In this document: one piece after another, positions 1 to 6,722 of the stretch | Position numbering within the stretch: the first letter of the stretch is position 1 | How the letters are laid out: every line of letters begins with the position of its first letter | Assembly: GCA_020355145.1 (NCBI GenBank) | Contig: CP070660.1 | Span: 193,856 to 207,073, forward strand | Direction of reading: 5' to 3' | Origin: Deltaproteobacteria bacterium | GTDB lineage: Bacteria; Desulfobacterota; DSM-4660; Desulfatiglandales; B25-G16 | Length of the DNA: 13,218 nucleotides | Program-made: the position numbers and the translations under genes | The notes under the pieces: model-generated | What the model was told of the DNA's origin: nothing | Databases searched by the model: none | Seen by the model: the letters and a program-made list of their open reading frames with translations, nothing else

Positions 1-1516
1 AAGTTGTTTTTCCTGAGCCGGTAATGCCGACAAGGGCCACCATCTGGCCTGGCATAATCTGAAATGAAACGTCAGTAAGGACTGGGAGGCCTTTCTCATA
101 GGAAAAAGAAACGTCCTTGAACTGAAGATGGCCTTCAGCCCTCATCGGTCTTTTAGGTAGCCTTGGCTCATGAATCACCTCCCTTTTATCCATGAGCTCA
201 AATATTCGCTCTATGCTGGCCATAGCAGACTGCATTATATTGTATTTTTCTGAGATGTCCCGTATGGGTTTGAAGAACATCTGGATGTAACCTATAAAGG
301 CTACAAGAGAGCCCAGGGTGAGCTGTTCTGCCATAACCCTTCCCCCTCCATACCATATCATAAGACCAATGCCTACGGAGGAGAAGACCTCCATGGAGGG
401 CATAAATACAGCAAAGATCTTGATCTGTCTCATGTTTGCAAGGTAATTGTTATGGTTAAGCTCTTTAAAGCGGTCAAGCTGTACCTTTTCCTGGACAAAG
501 AGCTGGATAATGCGAATGCAAGAAAGTCTCTCCTGCAGAAATGCATTAATTGTGGCGAGGTTTTTCCTTATCTCCCGGAATACCTCTCTTGCCTGTGAGC
601 TAAAGAATAAGGTCAATCCAAATACAAAGGGCAGGAGAATAAATGAAATCAAGGCCAGGCGTGGGTTCAGGTAGATCAGAACTACTATAATGCCTGATAG
701 GAGAAATATATCCTTAAATGCCGTGATTAGAACCGATTTGAACATCTCATTTAGATTTTGGATATCATTTGTTGCCCTGGTGACCAGTCTTCCTACTGGG
801 TTTCGGTCAAAGAACTGGATTGCCTGCCCCTGAATCCGGCTAAAGAGCTCCATCCTGATATCCTGCATCATATTCTGTCCGGATTTCTCAAGGAGATAAT
901 ACTGACAATAATTCAAGCCAACAGATCCCCCAATCAGAAAGAGTAAAAAGAGCCCTATAAGCAGTACGCCTTTAAGGTCTCTCTGTCTCAATTCCGCTAT
1001 CCTATCAGGGGAGAGACCCTTTAATTCCGTGGCAGGTACATAGAGATAGGGGCCTTGTGCTCTTATTACCCCTTCAGGGCTAAATAACCTTTTTTGATCA
1101 GTTACCTCAGCAGGGATCCTATAAAATCTCCTTCTGGAGATGAGCCCTTCTTCCTGGTAGCGTCTGAGGTCTGTAGGGTCAATTTCCTTGAGCATGGAGT
1201 TTGAGATAAATCCAACCCCAGCCTCTCGTGTTGCGTCTATAAGGTGGCCATATCTCTTGGTAAAATCATCTGCTAACTCACCGGGCCTTGCCTTCTGGTC
1301 GACAGGGTACCAGAAGGATAATATGTATCTGTCTATAGCGACCTTGGGAAGGTAAGGAATAATAAGGTCAAATAGGATGATCAAAAGCGTTAGGGCCAGG
1401 GCGAGGAAGATGGGTTTCTTATAGGGCCTTGCATATGGGATTAGTCTCTTTAAGAGGCCTATATTGTATGGTTTGCCCAGTTTGCCCTCTTCCATGTATC
1501 CATAATCAAGATGCAT
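1..1516 (-). CDS. ABC exporter half-transporter, YheH/BmrD-like (C-terminus beyond window)
   Basis: Half of an ABC exporter: an N-terminal membrane domain fused to a nucleotide-binding domain (NBD) that would power substrate export across the inner membrane. 505 residues are visible. TM1 spans about 35-56 and TM2 about 182-203. Between them lies an unusually long extracytoplasmic segment (about 62-178), which ordinary half-exporters lack but BmrD/YheH has, as I recall. Further TM segments lie near 268-300 and 380-415. The NBD begins near 463 and the frame runs off the window inside Walker A (GITGSGKTT, 497-505), so the gene is cut by the edge, not broken. An in-frame TAG three codons before the ATG at 1516 fixes the start, with AAGGGG just upstream. 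It lies 53 bases behind the other half-transporter, so the two probably form an operon and a heterodimer. The substrate cannot be read from the sequence. Confidence 0.93.
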   Translation of the reverse strand, partial: MHLDYGYMEEGKLGKPYNIGLLKRLIPYARPYKKPIFLALALTLLIILFDLIIPYLPKVAIDRYILSFWYPVDQKARPGELADDFTKRYGHLIDATREAGVGFISNSMLKEIDPTDLRRYQEEGLISRRRFYRIPAEVTDQKRLFSPEGVIRAQGPYLYVPATELKGLSPDRIAELRQRDLKGVLLIGLFLLFLIGGSVGLNYCQYYLLEKSGQNMMQDIRMELFSRIQGQAIQFFDRNPVGRLVTRATNDIQNLNEMFKSVLITAFKDIFLLSGIIVVLIYLNPRLALISFILLPFVFGLTLFFSSQAREVFREIRKNLATINAFLQERLSCIRIIQLFVQEKVQLDRFKELNHNNYLANMRQIKIFAVFMPSMEVFSSVGIGLMIWYGGGRVMAEQLTLGSLVAFIGYIQMFFKPIRDISEKYNIMQSAMASIERIFELMDKREVIHEPRLPKRPMRAEGHLQFKDVSFSYEKGLPVLTDVSFQIMPGQMVALVGITGSGKTT

Positions 1517-1569
1517 TGCTATCTACCCCTTCCATACCTCTTCAACCCAGATTGGGGCTGGGGCTGTTT

Positions 1570-3315
1570 CTATCTTTCCAATTCCTCGCTTAATTGCTGT
1601 CTTTCATAGAGCCTGGTATATTCCCGCCGAGCAGCCAGAAGGGTAGTGTGGTCACCTCTCTCTACCAGTCTGCCGGCCCTGAGCACGTAAATGATATCTG
1701 CCCTGCTAATGGTTGAAGGCCTATGAGAGACAATGATATTCGTTTTCCCCTGTCTCATCTCAAGTATTCTGTTTAATATGGTAGCTTCAGTGGAGGTATC
1801 CACCTGAGAAAGGGCGTCATCCAAGATGAGGATAGGGGGGTTAGAAATAAGGGCCCTTGCTATGGTCAGTCTCTGCCTCTGCCCTCCTGACAGGGTTATC
1901 CCCTTTTCTCCCAACAGCGAGTGGGTACCCTTGGGAAATGAGTCGATTTCGCAGGTTAATTGAGAGACCTCAAGGACATCCTTAATGATCTCGTTGCCGA
2001 TTCCCTGTCTACCGAAGATTATGTTGTTCAATATGGTATCAGAAAGGATATGGGTCTCCTGGGTCACAAAACCGATAGATTCCCTCAAATTTCTTAGGTC
2101 TATGTCATGGATAGGGATTCCATCAATTTGCACCATGCCCCTTTCTGTTTCCAATAATCGGGGTGTTGTCTGAAGGAGTGTGCTCTTGCCTGATCCTACT
2201 GCGCCTACAATTGCCACTGTGTGTCCGGCCTCTATCGTGAGATCTATATCTTTAAGGGCAGGATTCCCTTGCTCCGGATAATAAAATGTTAAATTCCTTA
2301 CCCCAATTTCGCCTTTAATAACCCCTCTAAATGGATTAGTTATCTGATTGGTAATTTCAGGGACCTCATCTAGTACCCTGTTTATCCTCCTCATTGAGGC
2401 AGAGGCTCTCTGGATAGAGTTTGTAACCCAACCAAGTGCCATCATGGGCCAGGTTAGAAGGTTGAGATAGCTAATAAATGCGACAAAATCGCCAGTTGTA
2501 ATGTTTTCCAGAATTGTCAGGCGTCCCCCAATCCAGATAACAATGGCCAGCCCAAGATTGGTAAATAACGTCATCATCGGGAAAAATAGGGCAAGGGACC
2601 TGCCTAAATCCAGATTGTTCTTGATATACTTCTCGCCCTGCTCCTTCACCCTACTATATTCCCACGACTGCCGATTATAGGCCTTAGTCACCCTGATTCC
2701 GGCCAATGCCTCCCTAACTGACTCTGTCAATTCGGCGAATGTCTGTTGTACCCGATTGAATCCCGTTCCCATCCTGCGGGTAATAAACCGTGTAAAATAG
2801 ATGATAAGAGGTGTGGGTAAAAGGGAGATGAGGGTTAGTTTTATGTCTATATATAACATAAAACCTATAGTGGCCAAGCCAAGTACAACCCCGTCGGTCA
2901 GCGCCACTAATCCCATTCCCGTAGCCATCCTTACAGCATCGATATCATTTACAGCCCTTGCCATTAAGTCACCTGTTTTGCTCTTCCAGTAAAAGGAAAG
3001 GGAAAGGGCCTGCAGGTGCTTATAGATTCTATTTCTTAGGGCCTCTTCCACCTTTCTGGAGTGACCAAAGACGAGATATCGCCAGATGTATCTAAAGATC
3101 GCCATGGTAATTGCAATCCCCACTATAATCAGGGCATACCTGACTAAAAGCCCGGGGCTTGCCTGGCCTACGGTTAGGGCATCAACGGATTTTTTGATGA
3201 TCCTGGGGATGAAAAGTTGGAGAAAATCCACCAACAAGAGGCTGGAGAGTCCCAGAATCAGGGCTATCCGGTTTTCAATAAAATATGTCTTCAGGGATTT
3301 AAACTCTTTCAGCAT
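1570..3315 (-). CDS. ABC exporter half-transporter, MdlA/YheI (BmrC)-like, degenerate catalytic site
   Basis: A complete 581-residue half-transporter with the usual family length. The membrane domain (about 1-310) carries six predicted helices and the coupling sequence KTGDLMAR (113-120). The NBD (about 335-575) has Walker A GAVGSGKST (371-379), Q-loop Gln419, signature LSGGQ (475-479), Walker B ILILDD (495-500) and switch His531. The residue after the Walker B Asp is Asp500 where a catalytic Glu is normal. This swap is the hallmark of the degenerate-site subunit in heterodimeric exporters such as BmrC or TM287. Overall it reads like Bacillus YheI. Its partner should be the next gene downstream, which has the long extracytoplasmic loop. 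The first ATG after an in-frame TAA was chosen; the Shine-Dalgarno (AGGGA) is modest. Multidrug or lipid export is possible, but the substrate is unknown. Confidence 0.95.
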   Translation of the reverse strand: MLKEFKSLKTYFIENRIALILGLSSLLLVDFLQLFIPRIIKKSVDALTVGQASPGLLVRYALIIVGIAITMAIFRYIWRYLVFGHSRKVEEALRNRIYKHLQALSLSFYWKSKTGDLMARAVNDIDAVRMATGMGLVALTDGVVLGLATIGFMLYIDIKLTLISLLPTPLIIYFTRFITRRMGTGFNRVQQTFAELTESVREALAGIRVTKAYNRQSWEYSRVKEQGEKYIKNNLDLGRSLALFFPMMTLFTNLGLAIVIWIGGRLTILENITTGDFVAFISYLNLLTWPMMALGWVTNSIQRASASMRRINRVLDEVPEITNQITNPFRGVIKGEIGVRNLTFYYPEQGNPALKDIDLTIEAGHTVAIVGAVGSGKSTLLQTTPRLLETERGMVQIDGIPIHDIDLRNLRESIGFVTQETHILSDTILNNIIFGRQGIGNEIIKDVLEVSQLTCEIDSFPKGTHSLLGEKGITLSGGQRQRLTIARALISNPPILILDDALSQVDTSTEATILNRILEMRQGKTNIIVSHRPSTISRADIIYVLRAGRLVERGDHTTLLAARREYTRLYERQQLSEELER

Positions 3316-3379
3316 GCTGTCCCTGCACTCGCCATAGAAAATGAGAGAAATTTAGAAGGCTCTAACCTTACCGAAAGAT

Positions 3380-3409
3380 ATTATAGATTTTCAACCGTTT
3401 TTCGCACAA
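3380..3409 (-). promoter_or_regulatory. Sigma70-like promoter for the ABC exporter pair
   Basis: On the minus strand a perfect -10 hexamer TATAAT (3385-3380) lies 18 bases from a weaker -35 TTGTGC (3409-3404). Transcription would start near 3373 and give a leader of about 57 bases before the exporter ATG at 3315. It sits in the 201-base gap behind amrS, so the exporter genes can be transcribed without read-through. The -35 matches consensus at only three positions. Confidence 0.45.
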
Positions 3410-3516
3410 GATTTGTAGATAGCCGATGGTAGTTGACATCCCGGTTATTTCAATTTTACAAAATGCGTAGGTAAGTTGATTTAGGGCGTTAAAGGAGGAA
3501 TTGTAGAGGGGAAAGA

Positions 3517-4530
3517 TTATAGACCAACACCTGCGATAGAACTCTTGCAAGAGGGGCAATGGCCTTGCTCAATCTTATTTTTAACTATTGAATAGCCCCA
3601 CCTTTCAATCAATAGCTCCCCGCATTTATAGCAATATGTATTCTCATTTCCCCTTCCAGGCACATTTCCCTCATAAACATAGTAGAGACCGGTTTTCATG
3701 CCTATCTCCCTTGCCATATGTAGTGTCTCTACAGGGGTGCGTGGTAGGGTTGTCAATCTATGGGTCGGATAGAATTGTGAGAGGTGCCAGGGGATGGCCT
3801 TATCTACACCCTTTATGAATTCGGCTATCTTCTGCAGCTCATCCCTGCTGTCGTTAAGTGTGGGAATGATCAGGGTTGTTACCTCAACCCATATCCCGAG
3901 CTCTTTGGCGAGCTTGATATTTTCTAGAACCGGCTCCAGACGTCCTCCACATATGTCCTTATAGAACCTTTCAGTAAAGGACTTTAAATCGATATTAATC
4001 CCATCAAGATAGGGTGAGATCTCCTTTAGGGCCTCTGGGGTCATAAATCCATTACTCACGAAGATGTTCTTGATTCCCTTGGGGTGGGCGAACTTTGCCG
4101 TATCATAGGCAAGCTCAAAAAACATAGTGGGTTCGGTGTAGGTATAGGCAATCGATTTACAGCCCGAGCTGTCTGCCTGTCTTACTATTTCCTCTGGCCC
4201 CATCCTATCGCCAACAATGTGTCCCGTTCTCTCACTTGGGAGTTGGGATATGTCAAAGTTCTGACATTGTTTGCACCTGAAATTGCATCCAACAGTGGCA
4301 ATGGAATAGGCCCTAGAGCCTGGATAGAATTGGAACAGGGGTTTTTTTTCAATAGGATCAATATGGGATGCCACGATCCTATCATAGACGAGGCTAAAGA
4401 GTGATCCATCTCTATTTTGCCTTACTCCGCAGATGCCGTAGTTCCCATCTTTTATGCTACACCGGTGGTTGCAGAGGTTGCATCGTACTTTACTGTCAGA
4501 GAGCCTTTCATAGAGCATGGCCTCTTTCAT
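3517..4530 (-). CDS. amrS: AmmeMemoRadiSam-type radical SAM enzyme
   Basis: 337 residues, full length for the AmrS family, related to pyruvate formate-lyase activating enzymes. The radical SAM cluster motif is Cys82-X3-Cys86-X2-Cys89 (GCNFRCKQCQN). An N-terminal cysteine module (Cys17, 20, 24, 34) and a C-terminal pair of CxxC motifs (300/303, 325/328) probably hold zinc or an extra cluster. Family blocks DPIEKKPL (58-65), YTEPTMF, NIDLKSF, TTLIIPTLND and IPWHLSQF are all present. The enzyme should cleave SAM to a 5'-deoxyadenosyl radical in the cytoplasm; its substrate is not established. The family is named for co-occurrence with AMMECR1 and Memo proteins, but neither is encoded here. The start at 4530 has AAGGA sequences upstream; an in-frame ATG at 4518 is an alternative. 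Confidence 0.9.
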   Translation of the reverse strand: MKEAMLYERLSDSKVRCNLCNHRCSIKDGNYGICGVRQNRDGSLFSLVYDRIVASHIDPIEKKPLFQFYPGSRAYSIATVGCNFRCKQCQNFDISQLPSERTGHIVGDRMGPEEIVRQADSSGCKSIAYTYTEPTMFFELAYDTAKFAHPKGIKNIFVSNGFMTPEALKEISPYLDGINIDLKSFTERFYKDICGGRLEPVLENIKLAKELGIWVEVTTLIIPTLNDSRDELQKIAEFIKGVDKAIPWHLSQFYPTHRLTTLPRTPVETLHMAREIGMKTGLYYVYEGNVPGRGNENTYCYKCGELLIERWGYSIVKNKIEQGHCPSCKSSIAGVGL

Positions 4531-4768
4531 AATCCTTGCTTTCCTTAAATGTGGTCTTATTAGCCAGTGGCATTTTTTCTGAACAAGCTAAATGACTTGT
4601 GGCTGTTCACCAGAATACGGGACTGGGCCAATTTCCTCTAGGCGTAGAAATAAAGAGTTGCCCTAAATGATGCTACCCTGCCGACACAGAATCCTTTTCT
4701 TAGGTTCTATATCGCAGGTTACTGCAACAATTTGAGTGTGTCAAGGCGTGTGCCCTTACTTTTCATTG

Positions 4769-4799
4769 TTGACGTAGCCTTCTTGAGTTGCTACATCAA
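4769..4799 (+). promoter_or_regulatory. Operator-like inverted repeat overlapping a possible -35
   Basis: Arms TTGACGTAGC (4769-4778) and GCTACATCAA (4790-4799) are inverted copies matching at 9 of 10 positions across an 11-base spacer. The left arm includes TTGACG, which could be a -35 element with TACATC (4792-4797) as a poor -10 at 17 bases. The repeat lies directly before the Shine-Dalgarno of the acyltransferase gene, so it could be a dimeric repressor site or an RNA hairpin near the ribosome site. No trans-acting factor can be named. Confidence 0.4.
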
Positions 4800-4808
4800 T
4801 AGTAAATT

Positions 4809-4820
4809 AAGGTGGGGTGA
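4809..4820 (+). promoter_or_regulatory. Ribosome binding site of the acyltransferase gene (decides start)
   Basis: AAGGTGGGGTGA precedes a run of in-frame starts: GTG 4817, GTG 4823 and ATG 4829. GTG 4817 falls inside this sequence and can be excluded. AAGGTGG suits GTG 4823 (7-base gap) and GGGGTGA suits ATG 4829 (8-base gap). The ATG is preferred but GTG 4823 is almost as good. Confidence 0.55.
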
Positions 4821-4828
4821 AAGTGATT

Positions 4829-5809
4829 ATGCTGACGGATTTTTTGGCCTATTTGATCTTCCGGTCCTTCCTATTTGTAGTTTGTTTCCTACCACTTAGG
4901 CTAAATGCTATTCTTGGTAGGCTTATAGGGAGGGCATATTACCGTATTGATAGGACTCGGCGCAGGTTTATCAAGGCAAATATCTGTGTAGTTTTTGGAA
5001 GGGATCTGGATGATAAAAAGAGAGAGATTCTGGGCAGGAAGGGTTGCGAATACCTTGCCATGAATATCTTGGATTTTGTGAAACTAGACAAGATAGTTAA
5101 CCCCAAAAACTATCACAGATTTATCGAGATTAGGGGATTGTCAAATCTAATGAGATCCATAGAGAGGGGCAAGGGTACAATTATAGTTATGGGACATTTC
5201 GGAAATCTTTTCCTTGTTCGGTATGTATGTTACCAAGATATTCCCTCAAGGGCTGTTATTATAAGGGAGATAGATAACCCTTACCTGGAGCGATTTATTA
5301 GCTCCATCGTTAAGGTACATGATGCGATCGCTGTTAGGCCTGATGGGGCGATAAAAAGGATGCGCGGGTTGCTTTTGCAGAATGCTATTATATTAACTCT
5401 TGCCGATCAGAAGGCAGGTGGCGACCCAAGGGTTGGTAGGCACGGGATTGTAGTTGACTTTTTTGGTATCCCTTCACAGACACATATAACAGCACCACTT
5501 CTTGCACGGCACACAGGGGCAAGCATAATACCTTTATTTATTATAAGAAAGGGACCAGGCAGATATAAGATAGAGATAAATGAACCTCTAAGGCTGATTT
5601 GCACGGCTGACGAAAAAGGTGATCTAAGGAGAAATACACGGAGGTTAAATCAGATTTTCGAGGATTATATCAGGATGTATCCTCAACATTGGTTTTGGTT
5701 GCACAGGAGATGGAAGGATATACCTGGCCTGGAAGGACTTTATGAAACGGACAATCCCCTTGAATTGATAGAGAATTTCAGGCGTGATCCAACCCCAGAC
5801 AGTAGTTGA
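4829..5809 (+). CDS. LpxL/HtrB-like lysophospholipid acyltransferase family protein, catalytic Glu missing
   Basis: 326 residues. The family transfers acyl chains to lipid A precursors or related glycolipids at the inner membrane. Visible family blocks are an N-terminal hydrophobic anchor (about 3-30), GHFGN (122-126), a DNP motif near 149, LADQKAGG (191-198), VDFFGIPSQT (209-218), ARHTGASIIPLFIIRK (about 226-241) and the C-terminal QHWFWLHRRWK. The length is typical. The family catalytic dyad is HX4(D/E); here His123 is followed five residues on by Phe128 instead of Glu (codons CAT ... TTC). The rest of the fold looks intact, so either it uses another acidic residue or it has lost acyltransferase activity. 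It diverges from amrS and is followed by one short broken gene. Its start is discussed with the ribosome site; GTG 4823 or 4817 would add two or four residues. Confidence 0.88.
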   Translation: MLTDFLAYLIFRSFLFVVCFLPLRLNAILGRLIGRAYYRIDRTRRRFIKANICVVFGRDLDDKKREILGRKGCEYLAMNILDFVKLDKIVNPKNYHRFIEIRGLSNLMRSIERGKGTIIVMGHFGNLFLVRYVCYQDIPSRAVIIREIDNPYLERFISSIVKVHDAIAVRPDGAIKRMRGLLLQNAIILTLADQKAGGDPRVGRHGIVVDFFGIPSQTHITAPLLARHTGASIIPLFIIRKGPGRYKIEINEPLRLICTADEKGDLRRNTRRLNQIFEDYIRMYPQHWFWLHRRWKDIPGLEGLYETDNPLELIENFRRDPTPDSS

Positions 5810-5810
5810 A

Positions 5811-5930
5811 ATGATGAGAAGGGTTTTTTGGATAATAGCCTTCAGCGTGTCCTTGGCATTTGTGGAGTCAGCGGTAGTGATATAGAGGACGAGGGTTATG
5901 AATCCGGTCCCAAGTAGGAGGTATAGCTGA
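5811..5930 (+). pseudogene. N-terminal remnant of a membrane protein gene
   Basis: One base after the acyltransferase stop, ATG 5811 opens a frame of 24 codons (MMRRVFWIIAFSVSLAFVES, then AVVI) that stops at TAG 5883-5885. Read through the stop, the frame continues 14 codons to TGA 5928. The peptide looks like the first transmembrane segment of a multi-span protein whose relatives, as I recall them from Desulfobacterota, continue with a YLR...YYP motif; the bases after the TAG resemble a mutated version of that. I therefore read it as a decayed gene start. It could instead be a functional 24-residue hydrophobic peptide. Its position suggests it was cotranscribed with the acyltransferase. Confidence 0.4.
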
Positions 5931-5955
5931 GAGACGCTTATTTATAATACTATTT

Positions 5956-6606
5956 TCAGACAGATAGCGTCATCCATCTAGAGACCACATTTATCATAGC
6001 CCAGATGATATCCAGTGGGAGATGGCTTGATATGGTGCTGTCGAAGTTTACCTTGAGCGCTGCTGGGAACTCATCATCTTTTTCCCAAAGGATCAAGGTC
6101 AGTGGTACCCTTGGGAACACAGGTAAACAAATAGCGGCATCTCCAAATTTCTTCACCTTACCATTTAGTCTCTTGCCAGCTGACAGAAATGCCTCCTTAT
6201 CCTGCCCAAATATTCCCTCCATGGACCGCGTGTTAAGGGAGTGGGGCCCGCGAAAGAATGTTTCCCCACCGGCGATTTGCTTCTCATTTACCATTTTTCC
6301 ACTCAGATCCACTGCCTGTGCCCTTAGCAGATAGGTGAGGATAATGAGATCGAGTTCAAAGCATTTGATTTTAGGGGCATGAGTATCTAAAGGAACAATA
6401 GATCTCCTTTTCGGTAGGATCTGAATGGCTTGGTTCAGCATAGGGAGCAAAAATCCTTTTGCATGATGATAGCTCACCAGGGCCTTATGGCAGATCTCTT
6501 CCGGTATCTCTCTTTCTAATTCGACCCAGAGGTGTGGATCTGGCTCGTAGGCAGTTCCATCCCATTCCCTTTGTCGGGATCTATCTTCTTTAATCATAGC
6601 TACCAT
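5956..6606 (-). CDS. DUF3786 domain-containing protein
   Basis: 216 residues, no signal peptide or membrane segment, so probably cytoplasmic. It matches my memory of DUF3786, a family of unknown function found mainly in anaerobic bacteria and archaea. Blocks I rely on are GGETFFRGPH (113-122), FGDAA (154-158), PRVPL (165-169) and LWEKDDEFPA (173-182). It is divergent from the histidine kinase and convergent with the acyltransferase, so it stands as a single-gene unit. The first ATG (6606) has no Shine-Dalgarno and lies only three bases behind a perfect TATAAT (6615-6610), so a transcript from that element would start at or inside the first codon. ATG 6597, three codons on, may be the true start. 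No reaction can be assigned. Confidence 0.8.
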   Translation of the reverse strand: MVAMIKEDRSRQREWDGTAYEPDPHLWVELEREIPEEICHKALVSYHHAKGFLLPMLNQAIQILPKRRSIVPLDTHAPKIKCFELDLIILTYLLRAQAVDLSGKMVNEKQIAGGETFFRGPHSLNTRSMEGIFGQDKEAFLSAGKRLNGKVKKFGDAAICLPVFPRVPLTLILWEKDDEFPAALKVNFDSTISSHLPLDIIWAMINVVSRWMTLSV

Positions 6607-6609
6607 TTT

Positions 6610-6615
6610 ATTATA
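6610..6615 (-). promoter_or_regulatory. -10 element of the DUF3786 gene
   Basis: TATAAT on the minus strand, three bases before ATG 6606. The predicted transcription start is near 6603, so the mRNA would be leaderless or have a leader of only a few bases before ATG 6597. No convincing -35 lies at 16-18 bases, which keeps confidence low. Confidence 0.35.
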
Positions 6616-6710
6616 AAGTTTAGCTTTTCAACATCACTACAATTTGTTATCATAGGCTATAAGGTATTAAAAGTTCAAAGATAGAGAGCAGGCCTTTAGT
6701 CATAAAGATT

Positions 6711-6717
6711 GAGGGGG
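6711..6717 (+). promoter_or_regulatory. Ribosome binding site of the histidine kinase gene (supports TTG start)
   Basis: GAGGGGG ends five bases before TTG 6723. There is no in-frame ATG or GTG between the upstream in-frame TAA and this point, so the TTG start is well supported. Confidence 0.6.
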
Positions 6718-6722
6718 AATCC

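Larger units (their letters stand above)
4531..4828. other. Divergent intergenic region between amrS and the acyltransferase gene
   Basis: About 300 bases with no convincing open frame. It must hold the promoters of both diverging genes. The only ordered structure I see is the inverted repeat at 4769-4799 next to the acyltransferase start. I find no good sigma70 match facing amrS; a TTGTTC / TAATAA pair with an 18-base spacer is too weak to call. Confidence 0.6.

Noticed and set aside
1..1516. Truncated ABC transporter as a pseudogene
   Set aside because: The frame is open to the first base of the window with intact motifs, so the missing NBD is simply outside the window.
3368..3559. 63-codon minus-strand frame between amrS and the ABC exporter genes
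   Set aside because: It overlaps the 3' end of amrS, has no ribosome site and no recognisable protein features, and contains the likely exporter promoter.
4084..4404. 106-codon plus-strand frame inside amrS
   Set aside because: It lies antisense to a well-supported gene; its translation shows no family features.
6005..6334. 109-codon plus-strand frame opposite the DUF3786 gene
   Set aside because: Antisense shadow; the minus-strand protein has family motifs and this one has none.
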